Source: JAGVPT01 sp049578505 (lineage in GTDB: Bacteria > Bacteroidota > Ignavibacteria > UBA10030 > UBA8401). Taken from it: a DNA stretch of 64,000 nt. Numbering within the stretch: position 1 is the first letter of the stretch; every line of letters starts with the position of its first letter. A model generated the notes under the pieces. The model saw only the letters and a list, made by a program, of their open reading frames with translations. It had not been told where the DNA came from and did not search any database. Location of the stretch: the NCBI GenBank assembly GCA_049578505.1, contig JBAUMC010000039.1:101027-165026 (forward strand), read 5' to 3'. A program made the translations under genes and the position numbers. Shown here piece after piece: positions 43,081 through 53,114 of this stretch.

Positions 43081-43219
43081 TCGAATCACAGGCTTACGAG
43101 TAATTCCTGAAATATGCTCGACGCGAATTCCAAACGCATCCGCATACAAAACGCAAAGTTGCATAATGATTCAAAAATAGATTCTCGGTGTTTTGCGTAG
43201 AGTCGATTTTTCGAGTTAT

Positions 43220-44989
43220 TCATGTTATGAGTTCGACTTTACGCATTCCTCGGACGGAGTTGCAAATGAAAATCGCGTCCGCGCCAATCAAATCCTCGTG
43301 AAACAATGCTTTTTCGGAAGCGCCATGTCTATTTTCAAGGACGTGGCGGCGATACACTCCTGGGAGAAGACCGCACGCAAGCGGCGGAGTATAAAGCCCT
43401 CCATTTTGTTCGATAAATATATTGCTGATTGCTCCCTCTGTCACCTCGTTTTTTTCATTATAGAACAAAACGTCGTCGCAACCGAGGAGAACTGCTTTAT
43501 CAAGCTCGGAATCATAAACCCGCCGTCTCGTTGTCTTATGGAAAAGAAACTTATCTCCTGAAAATGTGCGCAGGGGAGAGATAATAATTTTTCCAGACGA
43601 GGGGATGTTCGATAAAGGTTGATTTTCAATCGAGACGGCGCCTGTCGATTCCAAGAGGACCCGCACTTTGTACGCTTTCGTTTGGGATAACTTTTGTTGG
43701 TTCGAAATGAGTCTCTGAAAAATGTTTTCGCTGTCGATGGAGAAACCGAAGTGCTCCGCCGAAGCTCGAAGCCGATCAATATGGAAGGATAACAACCGGT
43801 ATGTACCATTCCATAACAGACTTTCGATCAGCTGGAAGTTTTCCGGAGGCCTCGTAAGAAATTCAGCTTTCAAACGGCATTCTTCATATTCCTGGCGCGC
43901 ATCGGAGTCGAAGACGATGCCGCTCCCGATCCCCATTTCCCCTTTGGTGCCGTCGATAACGAGCGTCCGTATCGCGACGTTGAACATAGCTTCCTTATTT
44001 GGAGAAAAATATCCTATTGCCCCGGTATAGACTCCACGGGGTTTGTGCTCGAGCTGGTGAATGATTTGCATCGTACGGATCTTCGGAGCGCCGGTGACTG
44101 ATCCGCTGGGGAACATGCTCTTGAGTAGCTCGTACCATGAGACGTTGTTTTTCAACGTCCCTTGAATCGTCGACGTCATTTGAAAAAGGGTCTCGTACTT
44201 TTCAACAGCAAACATCTCCTTCACAACGACTGAACCCGCCTCAGCGATTCGTCCCACGTCATTCCGAAGCAAGTCGACAATCATCAGGTTTTCACTCCGG
44301 TTTTTTTCGTCGTTCTGCAGCCATTTCTGGATTGAATCATCCTCTGATAAATATTTTCCCCGCCGTGCTGTTCCTTTCATCGGTTTTGTGATCAGCCTGT
44401 CACCGGAAAGTTTAAAAAAGAGCTCAGGCGAAAAAGAGAGAATGTATTTGCCCCCGGCATTGATGAATGCGCTATAGCCTACTTTTTGTTTATTTCTCAA
44501 CCCCGTAAAGCATGAGATCGGCGAGCCGTCGAAATCAAACGTGTATTTGTCGGTAAAGTTCACCTGGTACGTGTCTCCGGCGGCAATGTACTCTTTAATA
44601 ACTTCTATCGCTTTGGTGTACTCGCCTTCGGAGATGTTCAGCGAACAGTTCTTCAATGAGTATGGTACTTCTGTAGCCGGAGGAATATCGGGCATTCCTC
44701 CTTCAAAGGTTCCCGATTTATGGTGATAAACTAAGGGAGCACGATAGACTCCAAACCACGCCAGCGGTAGAAAAGGATGATGCGGAACATGTCGGACAAT
44801 AGTTTCGAAATGAAAGCCGCATTCATAAGAAAAATATCCGGCGACAAAGAGTCCTTGATTGAGGTTCTCTTCAATTTCGGAAAAAAGCTTTGGGATGTCT
44901 TCAAGCCGGTAGATGGAAATGATTCTTTCGGGCCGAAGGAAGAAATAACTCCTTTCGTTTTCGCTGTCGAATCGGGACGATTCAAGCAA
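43220..44989 (-). CDS. pabB: fused aminodeoxychorismate synthase component I and aminodeoxychorismate lyase (PabB-PabC)
   Basis: Makes 4-amino-4-deoxychorismate and then p-aminobenzoate for folate. The N-terminal PabB domain (about 1-375) has the chorismate-binding GSVTGAPKIRTMQIIHQLE and RGVYTGAIGYFSP; the C-terminal PLP aminotransferase IV domain (about 385-589) has LFHKTTRRRVY (PLP Lys) and EVTEGAISNIF. Glutamine amidotransferase PabA is not nearby. The called TTG start at 44989 is poor: the frame is open and protein-like for 25 more codons up to about 45064, with no ATG/GTG/TTG, so a rare start (ATT 45064 or ATC 45067) or CTG is possible. Confidence 0.88.
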   Translation of the reverse strand: MLESSRFDSENERSYFFLRPERIISIYRLEDIPKLFSEIEENLNQGLFVAGYFSYECGFHFETIVRHVPHHPFLPLAWFGVYRAPLVYHHKSGTFEGGMPDIPPATEVPYSLKNCSLNISEGEYTKAIEVIKEYIAAGDTYQVNFTDKYTFDFDGSPISCFTGLRNKQKVGYSAFINAGGKYILSFSPELFFKLSGDRLITKPMKGTARRGKYLSEDDSIQKWLQNDEKNRSENLMIVDLLRNDVGRIAEAGSVVVKEMFAVEKYETLFQMTSTIQGTLKNNVSWYELLKSMFPSGSVTGAPKIRTMQIIHQLEHKPRGVYTGAIGYFSPNKEAMFNVAIRTLVIDGTKGEMGIGSGIVFDSDARQEYEECRLKAEFLTRPPENFQLIESLLWNGTYRLLSFHIDRLRASAEHFGFSIDSENIFQRLISNQQKLSQTKAYKVRVLLESTGAVSIENQPLSNIPSSGKIIISPLRTFSGDKFLFHKTTRRRVYDSELDKAVLLGCDDVLFYNEKNEVTEGAISNIFIEQNGGLYTPPLACGLLPGVYRRHVLENRHGASEKALFHEDLIGADAIFICNSVRGMRKVELIT

Positions 44990-45077
44990 AACGAAATCCG
45001 TTTGATCCTGAAGCAGAGCGTAGTGTGTTGCGGGAAGGGGTGTAAACGTATCGAGTGACCGAATGATAGTGTCCGGT

Positions 45078-46307
45078 TTATTTTATCAAAATGTTTTTTA
45101 GATCGCCTTGACGAACGTTTACATCTGTCGGGATGGAAGGGAAAAAGGCTTTCAAAATATTGCGGGTATGGGCACGCCAATTTCCCCAACTATGTCCTTC
45201 ATGGTATTCCGCGAATGTTACAACGTATCCTTTTGAAAGAAGCAACTCGCGAAAACCTCGGTTTAAATCAAGAAATACGTAACCGCCGCTGGAGACGTCG
45301 TAAGTGCCGACATCGATATAAAATTTTACAGGAACTCTTGGTCCGTTTTGAATCGGTACACGAAGCAGATCGGTGATGGTACTCGATTGCCCTCCGGCGA
45401 GGCCGAAAGTTCCGGAGTGAGTTATTGCAAGGTATAGCGCGATGTGCCCGCCGTCCGAGGATCCCATAGTTCCACGCTCAGAAAAGCGTGCGTCGGTGCG
45501 GTACATGGAATCGATCCGAGGAACCAATTCTTCGACCATTAAATTTGTGAATCGGGTTATTTTCCCCAGCCGGTATTCGCCGGCCCGGTCTCTGCCTGGC
45601 GGGACAAAAATTGCGATAATCGGCTTGATTTCTTTCGCTGCGATCATGTTGTCAAGCACATTTGCCATTGACGCGAGTGCAAGATAATCTGCTCCATCGT
45701 TAACATAGAGCGATGGATATCTAACCGATGAGGAATCATAATGAGGCGGAAGGTACACTGTCACCGTGCGGCTATCGCCTGTGAATGTACTATTCAAAAC
45801 AAACGAGGAAATCGTTCCGTGAAGTATTGCAGGGTTATACTGTATCTCCGCCGGTTGCGCGTATGACGGCATGGCCAGTTCGGAATTTTCGCCGAGGCCG
45901 CCTTTGATAACGTGCGTATTCAACGAGTCGAGAATCCAATTTCCGTCTATGACGAATTTGTAATCGACGCGGGCGTCAGGTTCAAATTTTCTTCCAGAGT
46001 AATAAAAGTTCGTCGCCGACACGTTCGTCATGAACTCGCGATTTGCAGACCATTGAGTAAAGTCGCCCGAGACACTGATCCTAGAATCAACCTTGCCCCT
46101 GTATATGAAGTAGGCCATTGAATCTTCAGCGACAGGAAAGCCTTTCGGCTTCTGAGCCGTCATGAAACTATCGATGCAGGCGGAACGTTTTGAAGGGCTT
46201 TCTGTTGCGAGGCGAGAGATAAAGGTGTTGAATGATGGCACCGGTTGGGCAAATGCACCGTGTACGGCGATGAAGATAATTAAAATAATTACCGGCAATG
46301 TCTTCAT
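45078..46307 (-). CDS. secreted esterase-family alpha/beta hydrolase
   Basis: A 409-residue protein with a signal peptide (about 1-20, HGAFAQ). After an N-terminal Ig/CBM48-like region (about 65-130, with FIYRGKVDSRISVSGDFTQW) comes an esterase D/Fes-type domain (about 165-395): nucleophile elbow GSSDGG, active-site His in YHEGHSWGNWRAH. It resembles enterochelin-esterase-like/feruloyl-esterase proteins; the substrate is unknown. It is upstream of pabBC with 10-90 bases between them depending on the pabBC start. Confidence 0.83.
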   Translation of the reverse strand: MKTLPVIILIIFIAVHGAFAQPVPSFNTFISRLATESPSKRSACIDSFMTAQKPKGFPVAEDSMAYFIYRGKVDSRISVSGDFTQWSANREFMTNVSATNFYYSGRKFEPDARVDYKFVIDGNWILDSLNTHVIKGGLGENSELAMPSYAQPAEIQYNPAILHGTISSFVLNSTFTGDSRTVTVYLPPHYDSSSVRYPSLYVNDGADYLALASMANVLDNMIAAKEIKPIIAIFVPPGRDRAGEYRLGKITRFTNLMVEELVPRIDSMYRTDARFSERGTMGSSDGGHIALYLAITHSGTFGLAGGQSSTITDLLRVPIQNGPRVPVKFYIDVGTYDVSSGGYVFLDLNRGFRELLLSKGYVVTFAEYHEGHSWGNWRAHTRNILKAFFPSIPTDVNVRQGDLKNILIK

Positions 46308-46323
46308 AGCGTTCCCGACCGAC

Positions 46324-49011
46324 TCAATTTTTCAGTTGGTCCAGACTTATTTTTAGTTTGCCGATTGTTTGATGGAAATTGTCCTGCTTATCCTTTTCCT
46401 TTTGAATGACGTCTGCCGGCGCTTTACCTGCGAAATTAGGGTTCTCCAGCTTTGCCCGGACGGCTTGCAATTGTCCCTCGAGGCGGGAGATTTCTTTTTC
46501 AAGGCGGGTACGCTCAACGTTGATATCGATTAGTCCTTGTAGAGGAATATAAAGTTCCTGTCCCTGTACAATGGAACTTGCGGAAAAACCCGGCTTCGGG
46601 AGGTTGGTGCCGAGGGAAAGTGTGTTGATCTTTGCCATTCGTTCGAGTGCAGGTCGATTTGATTCGAGCAAGCTCATCTTTGCTTCATCGTTGCAATTGA
46701 CGACGAGGTCAACTTCTTTTGTAGGAGGCAAGTTCATTTCACTTCGGACGGTACGAACCGCGCTGATCACGTTTTGAAGAAACTCCATCTCGTTATTCGC
46801 TCTTTCGTTAATCAATGACTCGTCAAAACCAGGCCACGCCGATCTCATGATACTTTCGTCTGATCTTCGTTCATTAAGATGCTGCCAGATTTCCTCTGTT
46901 ACAAACGGCATAAATGGGTGTAGGAGTTTCAACGTCTCTTCATATATTCGCATTGCGCGGTTGACGATTGCCCGTTTCAGATTGACATCGCTTGTTTCGG
47001 CGATCCTGTTTTTTGCAAACTCCACATACCAATCGCAGAAGTCGTGCCATATGAAGTCGTACAACATTTTTGCCGCTTCGTTGACGCGGAGGTCTTCAAG
47101 GGCGGCAGTCACCTCTTTCACCGTTGCGTTAAACCGCGAGAGTATCCATGCATCCGACAGTTCACTTGACGGATTGGTGCTGACGATCGCGATACCTGAC
47201 GATGAATCTGCGTCGATGAGATCGCGGTTCATGAGCAGGAAGCGTCCGGCGTTCCATATCTTGTTGGCGAAATTCCTTCCCATCTCGCATTTTTCATTCG
47301 AATAGAGAACGTCCTGTCCGATCGGGGCAAGGTACAGAACTGTGAACCGTAGAGCGTCCGCGCCGTACGTGGCGATCACATCAAGAGGGTCGGGTGAATT
47401 GCCGAGCGACTTGCTCATCTTTCGCCCCTGCATGTCCCGAATGATGCTGGTGAAGTAGACATGCTTGAAGGGAATTTTTCCTCTGAATTCGAGCCCGGCC
47501 ATGATCATCCGAGCAACCCAGAAGAAAATGATGTCCGGTGCCGTGATGAGCGTCTCGGTTGGATAGAAATAATTTAAATCTTCGTTTTCTTTCGGCCACT
47601 CGAACACCGAAAAAGGCCAAAGCCATGACGAGAACCACGTATCGAGCACATCGTCGTCTTGTTTCAAGTCCTCCGCAGTGAACTTTGAATTTTGAGCCTT
47701 TAATTTTGCCGTTGCCTCGTCAATACTCCTCGCTACAATCATACTCCCATCGGGAAGGTAGTACACCGGGATCCTATGACCCCACCAGAGCTGTCGGGAG
47801 ATGCACCAATCGCGGATGTTCGTCATCCAGTGCTCATAGACTTTCGTCCATCGTTCGGGATAAAATTTTATATCGCCGTTCATGACAACGTCCAGTGCTT
47901 TTTCGGCAAGCGGTTTCATTCGTACAAACCATTGGTCGGAGAGATATGGCTCAATAACCGTATCGCAGCGGTAGCAATGTCCGACGCTGTGAACGTGGTC
48001 CTCGGTCTTTTCCAGCAACCCTTCTTTTTCCAAATCGCGAAGGATTTCCTTCCTGCATTCGTAACGGTCAAGGCCGCGATATTTGTTCGGAACAACTTCG
48101 TTCATTTTTCCCGAAGTATCCATCACGATCAGTTTTTCCAGGCCGTGCCGCTCCCCGATTTGATAGTCGTTCGGGTCATGTGCCGGCGTTACTTTAACAG
48201 CCCCGGTTCCGAACGATGGATCGACAAAGTCGTCGGCGATAATATGGATGACTCGGTTGGCGATCGGAAGCCAGAGCTTCTTTCCGACAAGGTTTTTGTA
48301 GCGTTCGTCCTTCGGATTGACCGCCACTGCCGTATCGCCGAGCATCGTTTCAGGGCGCGTTGTCGCCACAGTAACAAATTCGTTGGCAGCTTCTAGCGGG
48401 TATTTGATATACCAAAGGTGTCCGTTACTTTCTGAAAAATTTACTTCGTCGTCGCTGAGGGCGGTATGGTCTCTCGGGCACCAATTGACGATATACTTAC
48501 CTTTGTAAATCAACCCCTTTTCGTATAAACGCACGAAAACCTCCTGCACGGCATTTGACAGCCCTTCGTCCATAGTGAAACGTTCACGTTTCCAATCGCA
48601 GGAGGTCCCAAGCTTTCTGAGCTGTTTGATGATCGTTCCGCCGTACAATTCTTTCCACTGCCACACACGCTGAACAAATTGTTCCCGCCCTAACTCTCGC
48701 CGGATGATTCCTTCCTTCATGAGGGATTTCTCTACGACATGCTGTGTTGCAATACCAGCGTGGTCCGTTCCGGGAACCCAGCATGCTTCGTACCCCTGCA
48801 TCCGCCGCCATCTGATAAAAACATCCTGCAATGTATTGTTGAGGACATGCCCCATCGTGAGGATGCCGGTGATGTTCGGGGGAGGGATGACGATGGTGTA
48901 CGGTTTTTTGCTGCTGTTTGGCGTTGCATGAAAGAAGCCGTTCGATTCCCAGAATTGGTACCATTTATCCTCGACTTCTTGAGGCGTATAAAATTTCGGA
49001 AGTTCCTTCAT
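46324..49011 (-). CDS. valS: valyl-tRNA synthetase
   Basis: A class I synthetase of 895 residues. The HIGH-like motif is PPPNITGILTMGHVLN, the KMSKS motif is GRKMSKSLGNSPDP, and the editing domain has TTRPETMLGDTAVAVNP. C-terminal anticodon domain and Leu-zipper-like coiled coil with TRLEKEISRLEGQLQAVRAKLENP close the protein. The frame opens at 49062 but residues before 49011 are not conserved, and the ATG at 49011 begins the typical MKELPKFYTPQEVEDKWYQFW. Confidence 0.96.
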   Translation of the reverse strand: MKELPKFYTPQEVEDKWYQFWESNGFFHATPNSSKKPYTIVIPPPNITGILTMGHVLNNTLQDVFIRWRRMQGYEACWVPGTDHAGIATQHVVEKSLMKEGIIRRELGREQFVQRVWQWKELYGGTIIKQLRKLGTSCDWKRERFTMDEGLSNAVQEVFVRLYEKGLIYKGKYIVNWCPRDHTALSDDEVNFSESNGHLWYIKYPLEAANEFVTVATTRPETMLGDTAVAVNPKDERYKNLVGKKLWLPIANRVIHIIADDFVDPSFGTGAVKVTPAHDPNDYQIGERHGLEKLIVMDTSGKMNEVVPNKYRGLDRYECRKEILRDLEKEGLLEKTEDHVHSVGHCYRCDTVIEPYLSDQWFVRMKPLAEKALDVVMNGDIKFYPERWTKVYEHWMTNIRDWCISRQLWWGHRIPVYYLPDGSMIVARSIDEATAKLKAQNSKFTAEDLKQDDDVLDTWFSSWLWPFSVFEWPKENEDLNYFYPTETLITAPDIIFFWVARMIMAGLEFRGKIPFKHVYFTSIIRDMQGRKMSKSLGNSPDPLDVIATYGADALRFTVLYLAPIGQDVLYSNEKCEMGRNFANKIWNAGRFLLMNRDLIDADSSSGIAIVSTNPSSELSDAWILSRFNATVKEVTAALEDLRVNEAAKMLYDFIWHDFCDWYVEFAKNRIAETSDVNLKRAIVNRAMRIYEETLKLLHPFMPFVTEEIWQHLNERRSDESIMRSAWPGFDESLINERANNEMEFLQNVISAVRTVRSEMNLPPTKEVDLVVNCNDEAKMSLLESNRPALERMAKINTLSLGTNLPKPGFSASSIVQGQELYIPLQGLIDINVERTRLEKEISRLEGQLQAVRAKLENPNFAGKAPADVIQKEKDKQDNFHQTIGKLKISLDQLKN

Positions 49012-49088
49012 TATACCTGTAGTGTCAAAATTGATGAGTGAGTTACGAATGTCGGGGGTCAACGATGGAGCGCAAAGCCGGAAGAGGA

Positions 49089-49613
49089 TTACCTCTCCAG
49101 CGCTAAACTCAGTGCCGTTGTGAGCTTCAGAACGTCTTGCGTAGTCTTATCAAGTCTGTTGCTGATAATTGTCACGATGTTCTTGAGCACGTGGTATCCG
49201 ATCTCATTATCGGACTCTGCGAGCGTGAAAAAATCCTGCTGCGTAATTTCGGCGATGATGCACTTCGATTTTGCGATGACACTGGCCGAGCGTTCGGCAT
49301 CCTTGTCGAATAATGCCATCTCGCCGAAGAATGCGTAATCGTTTCCCGTCAGCCTGATGAGCGATTTGTCCCGCTGGTCCATACCGCGCCCGGCGATTTT
49401 CAGCAAGAGCGATTTCGACACCTCGACTTCACCGTCGAGAAGGATAAACATCTCGGTTCCCTTTGATCCCTCCTTGATGATTGTAGACCCCGCCTCCACA
49501 GTTTTTTCCTTAATGATCTGCTTGATCATCTCGAGCTTATTGTCCGGTAGGCCGATGAAGAGCGGTATTTTTTTCAGGAAACCCGTGTCAATTTTTTTCA
49601 TGGCATGTCGCAT
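49089..49613 (-). CDS. cyclic-nucleotide-binding domain protein
   Basis: A 174-residue protein with one cNMP-binding-like beta-roll (about 15-130; FIGLPDNKLEMIKQIIKEK, GTEMFILLDGEVEVSK and FFGEMALFDKDAERSASVIA) followed by helices. The Glu of the FGEMAL phosphate cassette and the Arg of ERSASV are present, so nucleotide binding is plausible. No DNA-binding helix-turn-helix is seen. It starts one base after the channel gene stop (an ATG at 49601 is an alternative). Confidence 0.86.
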   Translation of the reverse strand: MRHAMKKIDTGFLKKIPLFIGLPDNKLEMIKQIIKEKTVEAGSTIIKEGSKGTEMFILLDGEVEVSKSLLLKIAGRGMDQRDKSLIRLTGNDYAFFGEMALFDKDAERSASVIAKSKCIIAEITQQDFFTLAESDNEIGYHVLKNIVTIISNRLDKTTQDVLKLTTALSLALER

Positions 49614-49614
49614 T

Positions 49615-50799
49615 CTACGATTTATCGGCTTCGATCGTTCCGATGATGACGGCCAAATCTCTTCTTTGAATTTGGTAATCGAACGGCGGGTTGACCTCGA
49701 CCCGCATACCTATCCGCTCCGCGACATTGATTCCTGCCTCTTTAAATTTCCGTTCGATGAACGTATCGACGGCAGACATGTCGTGCGAGAGAATATCGCC
49801 GAGGCTCACGGTTTCTTCCTCCGTCACGACGCCGATGAGCGTCCAATTGTTCGTTTTTTTGAAATGGAGAAATACCTCACCGAATGTCCTGTCGATGAAT
49901 TCTTCGGGGATAGCGACGCGGTGAATATCGTTGCCGTGTTCGTAATCGAGAATCTCCATGGCGACTTGCGGCGCTCCCGGAGAGAGAATTTGGTTTGCGA
50001 GAAAGAAGCCGACGTGCTGGTCGCTCACGATGACATCGTCGGCGTTTGCCCGCTTCACGTGCTGATAATTCTCCCGGTTCGCGACGTGGGTGAAGACTTT
50101 CAGCTTCGGGTTCATTGATTTCATCGTGAGGAGGGCAAGGAGGGTCTTGTCGTCGGACAATTGTCCAGTCTGCGATGTTGTATCCGGAACGATGATGGCC
50201 GATTGCGCAGTTTTGATGTTTGCCCTGTTCAGAACAGGCTCACGCGAATAATCACCCCGAACAAATTTGATGTCAAGGTTCGTGTATGCTTCGCTGACGA
50301 CTTCCATCAGTTCCGGCTGCGCTTCGTTCGCCAAAACAATTTTCATTGTCGAGGCGACGGTGCTGTACCGATTCAGAATACGGAGGATCTCTTCAACGTG
50401 AGAATTCCATCCGCAGATGAGGATGTGGTCTGTAAAATCGATGTCTTGCAATCCTTGGCTCTCCTTAATTTTTCTCGCGACGAAAACGGATGATACTGTG
50501 GCGGTAAAGAGTGAAATTAAAATTAGCCCGCTGATAATCGTTATCGAACCGACAATTCTTCCTGCGGCCGTAATCGGCACCTTGTCTCCGTACCCCACCG
50601 TTGAAATCGTCACGATGGACCACCAAATCGCATCGCCGAATGTCTGGAACTGACGGCCGTTTGCATTCCGCTCGGACACCAGCACCAACAGCGCAGTCGC
50701 GGCAATGGCCACAACGATAACGACAGTCAATTGTGCGAGCTGATTCTTCCTCAGAATTTTCAGAAATTGGGCTGTAACGAATCGGATCTTCTTTATCAT
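49615..50799 (-). CDS. two-helix potassium channel with TrkA-N (RCK) domain
   Basis: A 394-residue channel. Transmembrane helix 1 (about 22-43), a pore loop with the selectivity filter TISTVGYGDKV, helix 2 (about 78-104) and a cytoplasmic RCK domain with DHILICGWNSHVEEILRIL, then a TrkA-C-like end (about 310-390). This matches MthK/Kch-type K+ channels. Its start overlaps the M23 gene stop by 4 bases, and the cyclic-nucleotide-binding gene follows at once, suggesting a functional pair. Confidence 0.92.
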   Translation of the reverse strand: MIKKIRFVTAQFLKILRKNQLAQLTVVIVVAIAATALLVLVSERNANGRQFQTFGDAIWWSIVTISTVGYGDKVPITAAGRIVGSITIISGLILISLFTATVSSVFVARKIKESQGLQDIDFTDHILICGWNSHVEEILRILNRYSTVASTMKIVLANEAQPELMEVVSEAYTNLDIKFVRGDYSREPVLNRANIKTAQSAIIVPDTTSQTGQLSDDKTLLALLTMKSMNPKLKVFTHVANRENYQHVKRANADDVIVSDQHVGFFLANQILSPGAPQVAMEILDYEHGNDIHRVAIPEEFIDRTFGEVFLHFKKTNNWTLIGVVTEEETVSLGDILSHDMSAVDTFIERKFKEAGINVAERIGMRVEVNPPFDYQIQRRDLAVIIGTIEADKS

Positions 50800-53114
50800 C
50801 GGTATACGGAAAACGTTTTAGCAAGATGTGCCGCGTTACCGACGCGATCTTTTGCTTCGACCTGCACCCGGTAGCGTCCGCGTGGGAGCGGGTCGAGAGG
50901 AATATAGAACACGATTCTCTTCTCGGGATCGTATTCCGGAATAATTCTTTGACCGTTGAGGGAAACGTTGATTTCGTCGTCATCTACTCCCGAAAGATCA
51001 TCCTTAACGGAAAAGGAAAACACGGGCCGGCCTTTCGTGTTGTGGGACGACGCCCGCCAGCGGCTGATTTTAGGAGCCCGTTCATCGCGAAGCACGCTGA
51101 ACGTGCCGAGCGTATGTCCGCGCTCCAGCTCGAGGGTATGCGTCTTGGGATTGCGTTGCGTGGCGAGAAATTTCCAGCCTCCGCCATTGTTCACATACAT
51201 CGCTATCCTGCTATCGGATTCGTATTCTACCGGATATCGCAGCGTAACCTTGACGGCACCTTGCAGCAAAACATCCCCCGGCTGGACGTCGTACCGCGTC
51301 TCGTTTACCTTCTCTATCGTTGGATGGATCGGCGCGAACACAGCTCCCGGCTCGAATATCACAGTAAAGTTTCCGTCGTCAGACTTGATTGTTCCGCCTC
51401 CATCCGGAGAGATCGTGATTAATGTGAATGAGTCTGAAACTTCGGATCGTTTGCCGGAAATTTCACTGAACGCCTTGAGATATACCGTGCCGCTGATTGT
51501 CGGCGATAGACGGTACACTCCCGTGTATTTATCTATGTCGATGGCCCTCAAAGGAACGGACTCAGTATTGTCTCCCTGCTGGACTTGCAAGGAGGGCAGT
51601 GTAGAAAACGGGGCGCTGGACTCGACCCAAACTTTCAAGAACGCTCCGTCAACATCGCTTGACAATTCCGCGTTTCCTGTCACGAGCGGGTGTTTAAGAA
51701 AGTAATAGACTGGAAACGAGCGCGTTCCCCATATATTTTTTGCCACAACACGAACAACATCGGCTCCATCGACATTCCCATGTATGGTTAGCGAATCCCC
51801 TTTCAATTCCAATGAGTGCGCGGTATATTCCTGCACATTCCAATGTTTGGATGGAAATGTCTTGGTGCTGAATTCTACTCCGGCAACGTTCCGGCTGTTC
51901 GGCAGGTATGCAGTCAACGTCTCGTCGGTTACTCTCGAAATCTCAACGGTCGGAGGATGATTAAGGACGAATGTTCCGGTGAGCTCGGAAGAATTTCCCG
52001 AATAATCCGACGCGATGATCTTAAAATGGTGCAACCCCTCTGAAAAATTTTTTAACGCGACCACGCCGTCAAATTGATTCCTCCGGTTGTAGAACGGGAG
52101 CGTGTTTCCTTCATCAACGTAAAGTTTTTGAAATCTCCCCTTTCTCTCCTTCCAAAGAGCCCAATCGAAATCGACTCCGACCTGGCGCGTTTCGTCTTCC
52201 GGAAAGCGATTGCGCTGCGACGTAAAAATTGTGGTTCCATCCACCTGGAACTCGAAAGCGTACACGCTTGACCGATAGCGAGTGTTATTGACTCTGTCCG
52301 CCGCATCGACTGAAAAACCGAGTGAGCCGGTCGCACGGATAATTTCAGGAACGGCATATGAAGAGGCACTTCGGGTATGTACCCTGTACATTTTTGTGGA
52401 AAACTGATAGTCGACGAATGAATTCTCATCCATGGGCGTCACCGCGAGACGCCTGATAACAGGGGGCTCGGTATCGGTGTAACGCCGGATTTTGGGGAAG
52501 AGAAGAGGATTCACGGGGTTGAAATTTTCATCCCGGATCTCAAAGTGCAAATGAGCATCGCCGGTGCCGCTCTCTCCGCTGAATGCGACGACCTCGCCTT
52601 TCCGCACGGGATATTCCTCCGGTTGAAATTTCATTTCGATCGAAAACTTGCCTTGTTTCAGTTGCTCTGCGCGGACAGCACGTTCAAGTTTATCTTTGAA
52701 TGCGCTGAGGTGGGCATATGTAGTATAAAAACCGTCTGCATGCCGAAGGACCAGGTATCTGCCGTATCCGTAAGGCGAAACCTCGACACGAGAAACATAG
52801 CCATCTCGAGAAGCAAAGACGTCTACACCAGTTTTATCGCCCGTTCCGATATCAATACCGGCATGAAAATGGGATGAACGGAATTCAGCAAAGGACGAGG
52901 TAATTTTCGGCCGGGCATTTATAGGCCAGATATAATCCTCAAGATCGGTTCGGATGGAATCAAAAGGAGCATAAAGTGTTTCAACCGACGAAGCGTGCGG
53001 CGTCTCGCTGTGGAGCTCGGGACGATATGCAACGCTTATCAATAACGATGACGCGCCTAAAGCGCCCGCCGCAAGGATTGAAGAGAGAATATATTGGCGG
53101 CGCAAAAGCTTCAC
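50796..53114 (-). CDS. M23 family metallopeptidase with large C-terminal domain
   Basis: A 772-residue periplasmic protein. Membrane anchor/signal about 10-32, then the LytM/M23 domain (about 65-190) with the zinc ligands of HFHAGIDIGTG and the HLHFEIRD motif, preceded by YLVLRHADGFYTTYAHLS. So the catalytic set is complete. The following 550 residues are Ig- and ZU5-like beta domains including GGTIKSDDGNFTVIFEPGA. It probably cleaves peptidoglycan cross-links. Overlaps the FAH gene before and the channel gene after by 4 bases each. Confidence 0.87.
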   Translation of the reverse strand: MKLLRRQYILSSILAAGALGASSLLISVAYRPELHSETPHASSVETLYAPFDSIRTDLEDYIWPINARPKITSSFAEFRSSHFHAGIDIGTGDKTGVDVFASRDGYVSRVEVSPYGYGRYLVLRHADGFYTTYAHLSAFKDKLERAVRAEQLKQGKFSIEMKFQPEEYPVRKGEVVAFSGESGTGDAHLHFEIRDENFNPVNPLLFPKIRRYTDTEPPVIRRLAVTPMDENSFVDYQFSTKMYRVHTRSASSYAVPEIIRATGSLGFSVDAADRVNNTRYRSSVYAFEFQVDGTTIFTSQRNRFPEDETRQVGVDFDWALWKERKGRFQKLYVDEGNTLPFYNRRNQFDGVVALKNFSEGLHHFKIIASDYSGNSSELTGTFVLNHPPTVEISRVTDETLTAYLPNSRNVAGVEFSTKTFPSKHWNVQEYTAHSLELKGDSLTIHGNVDGADVVRVVAKNIWGTRSFPVYYFLKHPLVTGNAELSSDVDGAFLKVWVESSAPFSTLPSLQVQQGDNTESVPLRAIDIDKYTGVYRLSPTISGTVYLKAFSEISGKRSEVSDSFTLITISPDGGGTIKSDDGNFTVIFEPGAVFAPIHPTIEKVNETRYDVQPGDVLLQGAVKVTLRYPVEYESDSRIAMYVNNGGGWKFLATQRNPKTHTLELERGHTLGTFSVLRDERAPKISRWRASSHNTKGRPVFSFSVKDDLSGVDDDEINVSLNGQRIIPEYDPEKRIVFYIPLDPLPRGRYRVQVEAKDRVGNAAHLAKTFSVYR

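Larger units (their letters stand above)
42717..43219. other. 503-base gap upstream of deoC
   Basis: It lies between deoC and the 3' end of pabBC, both on the minus strand. No gene is recognised; an open frame on the plus strand is an extension of a deoC shadow. It holds a candidate minus-strand promoter (42859-42886), a dyad at 43059-43080 and an AAACGTTT core at 43008-43015. Confidence 0.55.

Noticed and set aside
42990..43219. tRNA or small RNA gene in the gap before deoC
   Set aside because: No T-loop GTTCGA motif or cloverleaf arms found on either strand.
47776..48396. 206-residue plus-strand frame inside valS
   Set aside because: Opposite strand of a fully conserved valyl-tRNA synthetase region; no motifs.
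50956..51705. 249-residue plus-strand frame inside the M23 gene
   Set aside because: Low-complexity Ser/Arg composition typical of an antisense shadow; the minus-strand frame is a continuous 772-residue protein.
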